In this document: positions 41,952 through 51,309 of the stretch, piece by piece | Numbering within the stretch: the first letter of the stretch is position 1 | How the letters are laid out: every line of letters begins with the position of its first letter | Assembly: GCA_013298845.1 (NCBI GenBank) | Contig: JAAFJN010000007.1 | Span: forward strand, 96,245 to 160,244 | Source: Chitinophagales bacterium | Lineage (GTDB): Bacteria > Bacteroidota > Bacteroidia > Chitinophagales > Saprospiraceae | Direction: 5' to 3' | Length of the DNA: 64,000 nucleotides | Made by a program: the position numbers and the translations under genes | Notes under the pieces: model-generated | Told to the model about the DNA's origin: nothing | Seen by the model: the letters and a program-made list of their open reading frames with translations, nothing else | Database searches by the model: none

Positions 41952-43214
41952 CAATCCCCCAATAACCGCTTCGCGCTGCGCTTTTATACTGGCCCAAACC
42001 GCCGGGTCTAACCGCTTTTTTTGTTGCTGCGCCCGGTATCCGTTTCGGCAATCGAGGTAATATTCCGCAAAGAAGCCCAGCAGCGCCACCAGTACCACCA
42101 GCCCTAAATAACCGGCCCACGACGGCACCCAAAAACAGGTCGCCCACCGCAAGGCCCACAAGGCCAACGAAAACGTAAACAGTCCTGACAATACTTTTAT
42201 CGTGGAGGAATAACCGATGTACAGGTTGAGTTTTTTATTCAGCCGATACGGCAGGTAACAAGGCAAAAACCAAAACAACATGGCCACCAAAAACACCGGC
42301 GCTCCCAGCCACAGCACCAGTTTTTGTCCCGCAGAAAACCGCTCGCTGAATACCGCGTCGGGGCAGTGGTGTGCTTGCAATTGGTCGTTGTACGCCCGCA
42401 ATTGTTGCCAGGTGGTGCTGTTGGTCATGAGGTGATTGCGCACCAATTGCTGCGTTCGTTCAAACTCCACGCGCAGGGGGAGGGGTTGGGCATCGTGCAA
42501 CATGGATTCGGCCAGGGTGACCAGCGTTTCACCCGCCTCGTCCACGGCATGGATGGTTTGGTCTTTCAACCGCTGCTCGATGTACTCGGTGAGGGCATCT
42601 ACCGTGGCGGGACCGTTTTTTAACCAATCGGACAACCAGTCTTCCACCAAAATGGGCTCTTCCACGCACATCACGGCGTTGCTCCTGAACAAATGGGGGG
42701 CGTTGTACGATAACCCGATGGGCAAAATGCGCACTTTATTGTGGTACCGCGCTTCGGTTCCGAGCGCAATGCGGGCGGTTCCGGTTTTAAGCGGGCGCAC
42801 GAAACGATTCATGTAACTCACGCCTTCGGGGGCAATAAACAAAGCCCCGCTTTTACCGAGGTGGATATAACTTTGCTCAAATGCATCTTCGTTGTCGCGC
42901 ACTTCGCCTTCTTCCACGTCCTCTTTTCTTTTTACCGGAATACAATACAAACGCCGCAGAATCCAGCCGCTGACGGGATTTTTGAACAAACCGTAATTGG
43001 CCAAAAAGAACATCACGCGGGGAATAAAAGACCCCGGTAACAACACATCCATCAGCGTGGAGGGATGGTTGGCGACCACGATAATCGGCCCGTCGGTTTG
43101 TTTCAGGTATTCCTTTCCAATGACCGTCAGGCGTTGAAAATACACCCGGGCACCAACCCGGGCAATGACGCGAAAAAAATGGTACAAAGCCCACAAAAAC
43201 GGGTTAATTCGCAT
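41943..43214 (-). CDS. PlsC-type 1-acylglycerol-3-phosphate acyltransferase-like protein
   Basis: A protein of 423 residues, longer than typical PlsC (about 240). The acyltransferase core begins DGPIIVVANHPSTLMD, with H50 and D56: the spacing is H-x5-D, not the usual H-x4-D, as in a Bacteroidota subgroup. The glycerol-phosphate-binding motif is IAPEGVSYMNRFVRPLKTG. The C-terminal third holds two or three membrane spans (LVLWLGAPVFLVAMLFWFLP, TWLGLVVLVALLGF) that are not part of the catalytic domain. Such enzymes transfer acyl groups to lysophosphatidate or related acceptors at the inner membrane. The gene begins 1 base after the end of the amino-acid permease gene, in the same direction, so they form an operon. 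Confidence 0.82.
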   Translation of the reverse strand: MRINPFLWALYHFFRVIARVGARVYFQRLTVIGKEYLKQTDGPIIVVANHPSTLMDVLLPGSFIPRVMFFLANYGLFKNPVSGWILRRLYCIPVKRKEDVEEGEVRDNEDAFEQSYIHLGKSGALFIAPEGVSYMNRFVRPLKTGTARIALGTEARYHNKVRILPIGLSYNAPHLFRSNAVMCVEEPILVEDWLSDWLKNGPATVDALTEYIEQRLKDQTIHAVDEAGETLVTLAESMLHDAQPLPLRVEFERTQQLVRNHLMTNSTTWQQLRAYNDQLQAHHCPDAVFSERFSAGQKLVLWLGAPVFLVAMLFWFLPCYLPYRLNKKLNLYIGYSSTIKVLSGLFTFSLALWALRWATCFWVPSWAGYLGLVVLVALLGFFAEYYLDCRNGYRAQQQKKRLDPAVWASIKAQREAVIGGLLP

Positions 43215-43215
43215 A

Positions 43216-44922
43216 TTATCGGCTGGGTCGCGCTATTTTACTGTGTTTATAACCGTAACTAAAATAAATTACCAGACCAATGGCCAGCCAGATAAAAAAG
43301 CCCAACCAACTGTGCGCGGGAATTTGCGCCATCATGTACAGGCAGCACACAAGACCCAGCACCGGAATGAGTGATAATTTATGAATAAAGGTCCAATAGG
43401 CCATGAGCAGGCTCACCAACAGGAACAACACCATCGGAATTTGGTGGGCACCGTCTTTGAACGATAACCAGTCGCGGGTGGCTTCGGGGTATTGGGTAAA
43501 TAAACCAGCGGCACCCGCAACCAGCATAGCGGGGTAAATAAACTGGCCGTTGAGGTAGGGCGTGCGGAACTTGCCACGGGGCGCATCGGGGGTAATTTGC
43601 ATTTTGAGTACCCCGGCGCACACCAGTACAAAGGCGAACAGGGTGCCCATACTGCACAAATCCAACACCACATCGCTGGAAATAAACAACATGGGTACAA
43701 TTACAAATACCGCCGTCATGATGGTGGAAAAGTCGGGTGTTTGGTATTTGGGGTGAATATGGGCAAAACGCGGCGGCAAAAGGCCATCGCGGCTCATGGT
43801 CATCCAGATGCGGGGTTGGCCCAATTGGAACACCAGAAACACACCCGCCATAGCCACTACCGCACTCACGGCGATAATTCCCGACATCCAGGGCATCCCT
43901 AATTTTTCAAAAACAAACGCCAGCGGATCGTCCACGTTTAATTGGGTATAACTCACCATGCCGGTCAGCACCAAAGCGATAATAATGTACAAAACGGTAC
44001 AAATCACGATGGAATACACCATTGCTTTGGGCAAGTCGCGTTGCGGATTTTTGCATTCTTCGGCGGTGGTTGAAATGGCATCAAAACCGATGTAGGCAAA
44101 AAACACCGACGAAACCCCCGCCATTACACCACCAAAACCATTGGGTAAAAACGGGTGCCAATTGGCCGTATCCACGTAAAAAACGCCCACGATAATCACC
44201 AGTACCACCACGGCCATTTTGAGAATAACCATCAAATTGCCCGCATTTTTGGACTCTTTAATGCCCACGTACACCAAAGCGGTAATCAGAATTGACATAA
44301 TAATCGCCGGAATGTCGAGGATCATGCGCAGGCCACCCATCACCGGAGCGTTGGACCAGGCCGCCATGGCTTCGCGTTGGCGGGCGGTAATGTCGCCGCC
44401 TTTCCCCGAAGCAATCAGGTCCTGGGCAATTTGCACATCCGAAGAAGCGGTGCTGTAATCAATTTGGGCCCATTCGGGTATTTTCCACCCGACACTTTCG
44501 CACAAAGACGTAAAGTATCCCGACCACGAAACCGCCACCACAATATTACCAACGGCGTATTCCATCAACAGCGCCCAACCGATAATCCAGGCGATTAATT
44601 CACCAAAAGCCACGTAAGAGTACGTGTACGCGCTGCCCGAAATGGGCAACAGCGAGGCGAATTCGGCGTAAGCAAATGCGGCAAAACCACAGGCTACCGC
44701 CGTAAAAATAAACAGGAAGACTACGCCCGGGCCACCGCCAAAACTGGCTTTACCAATGGTGCTAAAAATACCGGCCCCGATAATGGCCGCGATACCGAAC
44801 GCAGTAAGGTCCCAAAGGCCCAAACTTTTGGCTAATCCGGTACCGTGTTCGCTTTCATGTTCGGCTCCTGCAATGGCATCCGGAATGCTCTTTTTGCGGA
44901 AAAGGTTGTTGAATAAGGACAT
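43216..44922 (-). CDS. APC-superfamily amino acid permease
   Basis: A protein of 568 residues with about twelve hydrophobic membrane spans. The first contains IGAGIFSTIG, the unwound TM1 glycine-rich substrate motif (GAGIF) of the APC family; TM6 region is FFAYIGFDAISTTAEECKNPQRDLP, also diagnostic. The order and length match cationic amino-acid transporter-like (CAT) members, which have a longer C-terminal region than the bacterial LysP type. It imports amino acids driven by proton or sodium gradients; substrate cannot be inferred. An upstream in-frame ATG at 44976 is less likely than 44922. It is followed directly by the acyltransferase. Confidence 0.9.
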   Translation of the reverse strand: MSLFNNLFRKKSIPDAIAGAEHESEHGTGLAKSLGLWDLTAFGIAAIIGAGIFSTIGKASFGGGPGVVFLFIFTAVACGFAAFAYAEFASLLPISGSAYTYSYVAFGELIAWIIGWALLMEYAVGNIVVAVSWSGYFTSLCESVGWKIPEWAQIDYSTASSDVQIAQDLIASGKGGDITARQREAMAAWSNAPVMGGLRMILDIPAIIMSILITALVYVGIKESKNAGNLMVILKMAVVVLVIIVGVFYVDTANWHPFLPNGFGGVMAGVSSVFFAYIGFDAISTTAEECKNPQRDLPKAMVYSIVICTVLYIIIALVLTGMVSYTQLNVDDPLAFVFEKLGMPWMSGIIAVSAVVAMAGVFLVFQLGQPRIWMTMSRDGLLPPRFAHIHPKYQTPDFSTIMTAVFVIVPMLFISSDVVLDLCSMGTLFAFVLVCAGVLKMQITPDAPRGKFRTPYLNGQFIYPAMLVAGAAGLFTQYPEATRDWLSFKDGAHQIPMVLFLLVSLLMAYWTFIHKLSLIPVLGLVCCLYMMAQIPAHSWLGFFIWLAIGLVIYFSYGYKHSKIARPSR

Positions 44923-45088
44923 AAGTTGGTGATTTTTATCTTGTCTGGCGCGTTTATTTAAAATCTTTAAAAACAAGGGTGAACGCCAAAAGCGGCGAAA
45001 AGTAGATATTTCGTTTTATTCCAGCAACTATCCAACCTAAACTTTGTGTTTTACGTCATCTTTTTACGTTTTTATCTGTTATTAGACG

Positions 45089-45096
45089 TAAATTTG
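45089..45096 (+). promoter_or_regulatory. -7 element of ccmE, predicting a leaderless mRNA
   Basis: TAAATTTG ends 4 bases before the ATG at 45101 (TTTGCGCC then ATG). The same spacing occurs at xerD and at the EamA gene. A T-rich stretch at 45061-45065 is near the -33 position. Confidence 0.65.
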
Positions 45097-45100
45097 CGCC

Positions 45101-45499
45101 ATGAAGAAATCTCATATTTTGGCAATCATTGTTGTTGCCGTTGCGATCGGAATCCTCATCTCTGCCAGTGCAGACGTTACTACTTACGCTAATTTTGAGC
45201 AGGCCGCCAAAACCGGTGACCGCGTAAAATTGGTAGGTCAATTGGTAAAAGAACACCCCGTAGAATACAACCCGGAAAAAGACCCGAATTTCCTATCTTT
45301 TCACCTCCGCGATGATAATGGCGTGGTGCGCCGCGTTGTACTCAGAGCCGGCAAACCGCAGGATTTTGAACGCTCCGAACAAATTGTACTCACCGGCTCT
45401 ATGGAAGGCGAAACCTTTGAAGCCAGCGACATGCTGCTCAAATGTCCTTCCAAATACAAAGACCAGGAAGTGTACATTCGCTCCGAACAAGGTTCGTAA
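45101..45499 (+). CDS. ccmE: Cytochrome c maturation protein CcmE, CxxxY type
   Basis: This is a 132-residue protein with an N-terminal membrane anchor (HILAIIVVAVAIGILISAS), then an OB-fold beta-barrel (VKLVGQLVKEHPVEYNP, LSFHLRDDNGVVRRVVL, IVLTGSMEGETFEASDMLLKCPSKY). CcmE is a periplasmic heme chaperone that receives heme from CcmC and delivers it to CcmF. Classical CcmE binds heme through His in HxxxY. Here the position is C115 and Y119 in CPSKY, the CxxxY variant known from Desulfovibrio-type CcmE. The gene starts without room for a leader. CcmF follows after a terminator, which supports a joint pathway with separate transcription. Confidence 0.87.
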   Translation: MKKSHILAIIVVAVAIGILISASADVTTYANFEQAAKTGDRVKLVGQLVKEHPVEYNPEKDPNFLSFHLRDDNGVVRRVVLRAGKPQDFERSEQIVLTGSMEGETFEASDMLLKCPSKYKDQEVYIRSEQGS

Positions 45500-45610
45500 T
45501 AACCGCCTGGTCCGGTAAATATTTGCGCGTAACCGAGTTGCATCGACAACATTTGCAGCCCACAGGGTGTTTTCCCCGCCGGTGCATCACTTTAGTATGA
45601 CCCAAAACAA

Positions 45611-45636
45611 GGTTTCCCGTCAACGGGAACCTTTTT
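45611..45636 (+). terminator. Terminator after ccmE
   Basis: GGTTTCCCG and CGGGAACC pair with one bulged T around a short loop, followed by five T residues (45632-45636). It lies 44 bases before the ccmF start. Confidence 0.65.
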
Positions 45637-45679
45637 CAATAAGAGCCACCCAAAGGGGCGCTCCAATAAAAATATAATA

Positions 45680-48490
45680 ATGGAATATATAGGCGAACAC
45701 TTACTCCCCGGCCGATTTGGCCATCTTTGTGTAGTTTTATCATTTGTAGCGGCCCTTTTGGCGGCTGTTTCTTACTTTTTTGCCACCAACCGCCGCGCAT
45801 TACCGGAATCGGAAGGTTGGAAATCGCTCGGCCGATTGGGATTTGTGGTACACGGTGTAGCAACGTTTGGGGTGATTATCAGCCTCTTCTATATCCTCAC
45901 CTCCAAAATGTACGAATACCAGTACGCCTGGGCCAATGTATCGGACGATTTGCCGTTCAAATACGTTTTTTCGGCTTTTTGGAAAGAACAACAGGGTAGT
46001 TTTCTGTTGTGGTCCTTCTGGAATATTGTTCTTGGTCTGGTTCTGATTGTTCGTTCGGGCAAATGGGAAGGCCCGGTAATGGCCGTTATTGCCCTTTCCG
46101 AAGCCATTATCGGTTCCATGATTTTGGGTTTATACTTCGGCGATTTCCGCCTCGGCGTAAGTCCGTTTGAGTTGCTCCGCGATACCATGGACGCGCCCAT
46201 TTTCCAGCAGGCCGATTATTTGGCCAAAGTAAAAGGCAACGGCCTCAATCCGCTGCTCCAAAACTACTGGATGACCATTCACCCGCCCACTTTGTTTTTG
46301 GGTTTTGCCAGTACCATTGTGCCCTTTGGTTTTGCCATTGCCGGTCTTTGGATGCGCGAACACAAAGAATGGCTGAAACCGGCCCTGAACTGGTCCTTGT
46401 TTTCGGGGGCCATCCTTGGAACGGGTATCCTCATGGGTGGTGCCTGGGCCTACGAAGCCTTGTCATTTGCCGGTTACTGGGCTTGGGACCCGGTGGAAAA
46501 TACCTCGCTGGTGCCGTGGTTGACGCTGGTAGCGGGTATTCACACCAATTTGGTGGCGCGCGCCACCGGTTATTCCATCAAAAGTACGTACGGTTTTTAC
46601 CTCGTTTCGTTCCTGCTCATCTTGTACTCCACGTACCTGACCCGAAGCGGTATTTTGGGTGATACTTCCGCGCACGCCTTTACCGAAATGGGTTTGGGCT
46701 TTCAGTTATTGCTGTTTATCGGCAGTTTCTCTTTGCTGGCGCTGATTTTATACCTGTCACGGGTGAAAGGAATTCCCACCATCAAAGAAGAAGAGCGGTT
46801 TAATACCCGCGAATTTTGGATGTTTATGGGTTCGCTGGTACTGTTGTTTTCGGCGATTCTGATGACGGGAGCCACTTCGTTGCCCGTATTTAATAAAGTC
46901 GTGCAATTGTTTGACCCCACGTACGAAGGGGCGGCGCTCAAAGACCCTGTCGAACACCACAACCGCTACCAAATGTGGATTGCGGTATTTATGGCCGTTT
47001 TGTCGGCGGTTGCCCAATGGCTGCGGTACAGTGAATCCAATTGGTCCGCTTGGGCCAAAAAATTCACCGTGCACCTTGGCATTGCGGCGGTAGCGGGTAT
47101 TGCCTTAACCTTTGCCAACAGTTATTGGATTCGTTTGCAGGGCGACTGGCGTTTGTGGACCTTGTTATTCACGGCCATGTTCACGCTGGTTTCCAACGGT
47201 TCGTACATTTTTTCATTTGCCAAAGGAAATATCAAAGTGGCGGCTTCGGCGGTATCGCACCTGGGTTTTGGGGTGTTATTGTGGGGTATTATGTCTTCCG
47301 GGTTGAACAAAGAATGGATTTCGTCCAATAATTTTGCGATGGAAGGTTTGATTGAAGGCATGAACCAGGAAACGATGAACAAAAACGTGTTGCTCATGCG
47401 CAATGCGCCCATGCCCATTAAAGACAACTACGACGCCACGTACCTGAGCGATACCATCGAAAGACAAACCCGCACGTTCACTGTAGAGTTTAAAAAACGC
47501 GACGAAAAAGGCGACCACACGGGCGAATCATTTGTCCTGACGCCTAACGTGATGTACGACCGGCAATTTACCAAAGTGGTGGCCTCTAACCCGTCCACGC
47601 AGCACTATTGGAACTACGATATTTTCACCCACGTTTCTTCGTTGCCCAAAGCCGAACTCGATCCGGAATTTGCCAAACAACAGGAAGACAGCCTCAAATA
47701 CGTGACGTACAATGCCCGCGTGGGGGATACCATTTTTACCAAAGAACATTACATTGTGGTGGAGGAAATTACCAAAACGCCCCGCCACCCGGATTATAAA
47801 GGCGAAAAAGGCGATTTGGCCTACGGTATTAACATGAAAGCGTATTCGCTGGAAGACCGTTCGGGTTACCCGCTTAACCCCATGATGTACCTCCGCCCGG
47901 ACGAAGGGGCTTTTGCCCTCACTTCCTCGGTGCCGCAGTTGGAAATTAAAGCCAAACTCACCGACAAAGGCATGGAGAAAATTTTCCAAACCGAAGAAGC
48001 TCTTAAATACGAGTCTTTTGAGTTAAAGCGGGGCGCGTCTTTTCAGTTTAAGGGGTACACGGTGACATTTGAAGATATTTCGGCCAACGACATCAAACTT
48101 GCTTCGTACCAACCCGAAGAAGGGGATATCGCCGCCGGAGTAACCTTAAACGTAAAAAGTGCCAACGGCCAACAGTTTACCGTTCATCCGGTGTATTTGA
48201 TTCGCCAAAACCAACCGTTTGGCCTCAAAGACGAAATCATGTCGGAAGGTTTGCGGTTTAACGTGCAAAAAATTGATCCGGCGAGTGGATTGGTGACCAT
48301 CGGTGCGGCGCAAGCCACGCCTGAACAACAAAGTATTCCGGTGGAAATTGCCGAAAATGCCGGTCGTTCCGATTATATTGTACTCGAAGCGATTATTTTC
48401 CCGGGTATTAAATTGGTTTGGGCCGGTTCCATGCTGATGTTGCTCGGTTTGGCTTTGGGCTTTTGGCGCCGGATGCAGTCGAAATTGTAG
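45680..48490 (+). CDS. ccmF: Cytochrome c heme lyase subunit CcmF
   Basis: A protein of 936 residues. The N-terminal two thirds has about fifteen membrane spans. The heme-handling WWD segment is GGAWAYEALSFAGYWAWDPVENTSLVPWLT, the CcmF/CcsA signature, and conserved histidines lie in the flanking loops (for example IHPPTLFLGF). The C-terminal third (about 590-900) is a soluble periplasmic region, longer than in proteobacterial CcmF (about 650 residues), with beta-rich segments such as DRSGYPLNPMMYLRPDEGAF, then a last span (FPGIKLVWAGSMLMLLGLALGFWRR). CcmF ligates heme to the CXXCH motif of apocytochrome c. ccmE lies just upstream; other ccm genes are not in the window. Confidence 0.93.
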   Translation: MEYIGEHLLPGRFGHLCVVLSFVAALLAAVSYFFATNRRALPESEGWKSLGRLGFVVHGVATFGVIISLFYILTSKMYEYQYAWANVSDDLPFKYVFSAFWKEQQGSFLLWSFWNIVLGLVLIVRSGKWEGPVMAVIALSEAIIGSMILGLYFGDFRLGVSPFELLRDTMDAPIFQQADYLAKVKGNGLNPLLQNYWMTIHPPTLFLGFASTIVPFGFAIAGLWMREHKEWLKPALNWSLFSGAILGTGILMGGAWAYEALSFAGYWAWDPVENTSLVPWLTLVAGIHTNLVARATGYSIKSTYGFYLVSFLLILYSTYLTRSGILGDTSAHAFTEMGLGFQLLLFIGSFSLLALILYLSRVKGIPTIKEEERFNTREFWMFMGSLVLLFSAILMTGATSLPVFNKVVQLFDPTYEGAALKDPVEHHNRYQMWIAVFMAVLSAVAQWLRYSESNWSAWAKKFTVHLGIAAVAGIALTFANSYWIRLQGDWRLWTLLFTAMFTLVSNGSYIFSFAKGNIKVAASAVSHLGFGVLLWGIMSSGLNKEWISSNNFAMEGLIEGMNQETMNKNVLLMRNAPMPIKDNYDATYLSDTIERQTRTFTVEFKKRDEKGDHTGESFVLTPNVMYDRQFTKVVASNPSTQHYWNYDIFTHVSSLPKAELDPEFAKQQEDSLKYVTYNARVGDTIFTKEHYIVVEEITKTPRHPDYKGEKGDLAYGINMKAYSLEDRSGYPLNPMMYLRPDEGAFALTSSVPQLEIKAKLTDKGMEKIFQTEEALKYESFELKRGASFQFKGYTVTFEDISANDIKLASYQPEEGDIAAGVTLNVKSANGQQFTVHPVYLIRQNQPFGLKDEIMSEGLRFNVQKIDPASGLVTIGAAQATPEQQSIPVEIAENAGRSDYIVLEAIIFPGIKLVWAGSMLMLLGLALGFWRRMQSKL

Positions 48491-48514
48491 GTTTTTTAAA
48501 CCGTTTCTTAGTAT

Positions 48515-48564
48515 GAACAACGACCACATAAAATCCGCTTGGTGATTTTATGTGGTCGTTGTTC
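48515..48564 (+). other. Perfect 20-bp stem-loop between ccmF and the next gene
   Basis: The arms 48515-48534 and 48545-48564 are exact reverse complements over 20 bases (GAACAACGACCACATAAAAT), with a 10-base loop. The stem ends in GTTC then AATATA, not a T-run. It lies 24 bases after the ccmF stop and 22 bases before the next ATG. It may end transcription from ccmF or structure the leader of the next mRNA. Confidence 0.9.
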
Positions 48565-48586
48565 AATATATTCACAATACACACCG

Positions 48587-50239
48587 ATGACAAAAAACAC
48601 CTTACTGCTCTGCTTATTCTTGTTGTTCGGGTCCGCCACTGCGGTTGCCCAATTGACCGAGCGCAACGCCTCCAGGCTCATGGACAGCCGTAGCCACGAC
48701 ATCATCGAAACCACCGATAATGCGGTGTTGGTCGCTTACGCCGCTGCCAGCCTCGAAAGTTTTGGCGAAGCGCTTATTGTGGTTCAAAAGTATAACCTGC
48801 AAGGCGCGCTACTTTGGGAAAAAACCGTGTTGGATAACCCCGATTACGACTTGGTAAATGATATTGCACTTTTGGCCCGCCCCGACGGACAATTTATCAT
48901 TTTTGCCAGTCCGGGGGCTTGTGACGTAGGTTTGCCCTCTGTTTTGGCGCTTTGTTCGCCCGAAGGAATTGTGCAATGGCAAACCACCCACGCCACTTCG
49001 ACCGAGGTTCGGTTGGCACCCGCCGAAGACAATAACTTTTACGCCATTACACCGGTGTTCGGTGCCGTAGAATACACCAAATATGCACCGCAGGGCCTTG
49101 TGTTGGAAATTGGCACCTCCATTTATCCCGTTATGGGCCTTCAAACCACCGATGGCGTGGTGAATTTCCGGGATAATGCTTTTGTAAAAACGCAAAACGG
49201 CAGCATCTTTTTTTACCCCTGGGATAACACGCCCGTGTATGCCCTCGCCGATTACGACAACGGCGATATTGCGGTGTTTGGATACCAAAAAATATACCGA
49301 CTCAGCAGTAGCCTTGAGTTGGTGAGTATCCTTGGTTTTAGTGAAGAATACACCGCCGCCGATCTTTGCCCCGATGGATTTATGACCACGGTGGCCATTG
49401 ACAGTTTTCTATTTTTGCAGCGCTACAATGATAACGGGGAATTAGTACAAATTTTAAATTTGGGAAAACACGCCGAAAACCCGAATTTTTTGGTCAAAAA
49501 CAACCGGTTTTACCTCGCGGCTACCAATAATCCGCCGCAACAATCGTCGTCGAACTGGGTCATTAACGAAGATGTTTCTCTGAGCGGCCAATGGCAAAGC
49601 CAACATGACTTGGCCATTACCGGTATTCAGTTCAGCGGAGTACCTACGGGCACCATAGACCCCATTTTTCCCCCACCAAGTTATTCCGTTGATTACAAAG
49701 ATGTGTTTGCGGTAGTGGAAAACAAGGGCAGCCAACCCATTCACCGTTTTCACCTCAAAACCCGCATGGATATTTGCCCTTCTGTGTGCGAAGGAGAAAA
49801 CATCTTTAATATTACGGTGGAAAATACCATTTTGCCGGGCGAAACCAAAACGGTGTACATGGCCTATATCGCCGGTGGCTGCATCACATCGGATGTGCGC
49901 AACCTGTGCATTTGGGCGTCGGAAGTGGCCGATGTGCGCGACGACCAACCCGGTGACAACATTTTTTGTACCTTTATTCCCGATATTGTTGCCGTGCGCG
50001 AAAGCGTAACCGTTCCCTTGCGCATGTACCCCAACCCGGCGCAGGATGTTGTGGTGTTAGACGATCCACAGTACGTTAACCAACCTTATCGTTTGTACAA
50101 TTCGGAGGGGAAGTTGGTGGGCAGCGGCCGTTTTACTGGAAAACGCCTCGAAGTAGGGGCGCTGGCAGCCGGTACTTACCACCTCGAAGTAGCGTTGGAA
50201 AACAACGTGTCGGCCGTTGGTTCTTTTGTTAAGAAATAA
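48587..50239 (+). CDS. Secreted T9SS cargo protein with propeller-like and CARDB-like regions
   Basis: A protein of 550 residues. Signal peptide MTKNTLLLCLFLLFGSATA, then VAQL. Residues about 30-350 hold repeated short beta segments with Gly/Asn/Asp turns, compatible with a propeller (DIIETTDNAVLVAYAAASL; YNLQGALLWEKTVLD). A domain of the CARDB type (about 375-460, FSGVPTG..YKDVFAVVENKGSQPIHRFHLKTRMDI) precedes the T9SS type A domain (MYPNPAQDVVVLDDPQYV). It is followed 8 bases later by a small secreted protein, so the two may be co-transcribed. The start at 48587 is preferred over an upstream ATG (48539) lying within the hairpin. Confidence 0.82.
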   Translation: MTKNTLLLCLFLLFGSATAVAQLTERNASRLMDSRSHDIIETTDNAVLVAYAAASLESFGEALIVVQKYNLQGALLWEKTVLDNPDYDLVNDIALLARPDGQFIIFASPGACDVGLPSVLALCSPEGIVQWQTTHATSTEVRLAPAEDNNFYAITPVFGAVEYTKYAPQGLVLEIGTSIYPVMGLQTTDGVVNFRDNAFVKTQNGSIFFYPWDNTPVYALADYDNGDIAVFGYQKIYRLSSSLELVSILGFSEEYTAADLCPDGFMTTVAIDSFLFLQRYNDNGELVQILNLGKHAENPNFLVKNNRFYLAATNNPPQQSSSNWVINEDVSLSGQWQSQHDLAITGIQFSGVPTGTIDPIFPPPSYSVDYKDVFAVVENKGSQPIHRFHLKTRMDICPSVCEGENIFNITVENTILPGETKTVYMAYIAGGCITSDVRNLCIWASEVADVRDDQPGDNIFCTFIPDIVAVRESVTVPLRMYPNPAQDVVVLDDPQYVNQPYRLYNSEGKLVGSGRFTGKRLEVGALAAGTYHLEVALENNVSAVGSFVKK

Positions 50240-50247
50240 TACTCAAT

Positions 50248-50709
50248 ATGCTTTATTCCAAATTCGGTTTAACCGCAGTAGCCCTCCTTCTGGTTACTGC
50301 CCTGCCCGCGCAATCCAAATGCACTGCTATTACCCTCAGCGCTTTACAGGTGATTGAAAACACCGCTCCTGATCAAAAAGAATCCAAAATTCTGTCGGCC
50401 GGTTTCGATTTACGGCAAGCGGTGCTTCAAAAAGACAATGTCACCAAGGTTTATTCTAAGTGTTGGGTGGTGTCTGGGGGCAAAAAAGATTATTTTGAAC
50501 ACAAACTTTTTTGGGATGCCAAAAACGATTCCATCAAATTTGCCATGCTCAACGAGCAGGATTTCCAGAGTTACCGCAAGGAATTAGACGAGCGGCACCC
50601 TTCGGGCGCGGGGGCCTCGGTGGTGGTGGGTAAAAAATTTACGTATTATCTCGGTTTTGAAAAAATTGACAATATGGATTATTACACCCTGACGCTGGTC
50701 AAAAACTAA
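50248..50709 (+). CDS. Small secreted protein of unknown function
   Basis: This 153-residue protein has a signal peptide (MLYSKFGLTAVALLLVTALPA, cleavage near AQS). The mature part has two cysteines early (KCTAITL; YSKCWVV) and beta-rich segments such as KKDYFEHKLFWDAKNDSIKFAML. No T9SS domain, lipobox or enzyme motif is present. It is 8 bases after the T9SS cargo gene and overlaps the convergent GNAT gene by 4 bases. It may be a partner or chaperone of the preceding cargo, but only by position. Confidence 0.65.
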   Translation: MLYSKFGLTAVALLLVTALPAQSKCTAITLSALQVIENTAPDQKESKILSAGFDLRQAVLQKDNVTKVYSKCWVVSGGKKDYFEHKLFWDAKNDSIKFAMLNEQDFQSYRKELDERHPSGAGASVVVGKKFTYYLGFEKIDNMDYYTLTLVKN

Positions 50710-51221
50710 AAAATCAATTCCATCTGGATGTTACAACGTTCATAGGGCGTTGGGCGGCCGTACACTTCGGTAAATCCCATTTTGCGGTACAAGTTAATGG
50801 CGGGTGTGAGGGAGGTATTACTTTCCAGGTACAGGTTGGCGGCTCCCAGGTCTTTGGCTTTTTTGATAACGGCCTGGCCCAGCAGCCAACCGATGTTTTT
50901 GCCCCGCATGGTGGGCGAAACGGCCATTTTTGCCAATTCAAAATGATAAACCGGGTCGTTCATTTTAATTAATGCGCACACACCAACGGGGGTATTTTCG
51001 TGCAAAGCCACCAAAATATGGCCACCGTTATCGAGAATATACGAACGCGCATTGTCCAATGACTTGTAATCGGACGCCTCCATTTTAAAATAAGCCGAAA
51101 TCCATTCTTTGTTCAAGTCCTTGAAAGCCTGTTCGTACTGCGGCTCAAAATCTACAATGTGTACCGACGGTGTTGTGTGGGTATCGGTTAATTCTGGGGC
51201 AAATGTATTGGTTGGTGTCAT
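50706..51221 (-). CDS. GNAT family N-acetyltransferase
   Basis: This 171-residue protein has the GNAT fold. The acetyl-CoA-binding motif A is FELAKMAVSPTMRGKNIGWLLGQAVIKKA (the RGKNIG pyrophosphate loop), and motif B is NLYLESNTSLTPAINLYRKMGF. The N-terminal part contains WISAYFKMEASDYKSL. Substrates range from amines to protein N-termini and cannot be predicted. It is a stand-alone gene in a 339-base gap before LysR. Length is normal for the family. Confidence 0.93.
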   Translation of the reverse strand: MTPTNTFAPELTDTHTTPSVHIVDFEPQYEQAFKDLNKEWISAYFKMEASDYKSLDNARSYILDNGGHILVALHENTPVGVCALIKMNDPVYHFELAKMAVSPTMRGKNIGWLLGQAVIKKAKDLGAANLYLESNTSLTPAINLYRKMGFTEVYGRPTPYERCNIQMELIF

Positions 51222-51309
51222 GCGCTAAAAGGTAAAAAGTGAAAAGAATAAATGACCAAAATGTTCGGGTGTGTGAAGCACCAACTGCACCCGAGGGAAA
51301 AAGAAAACC

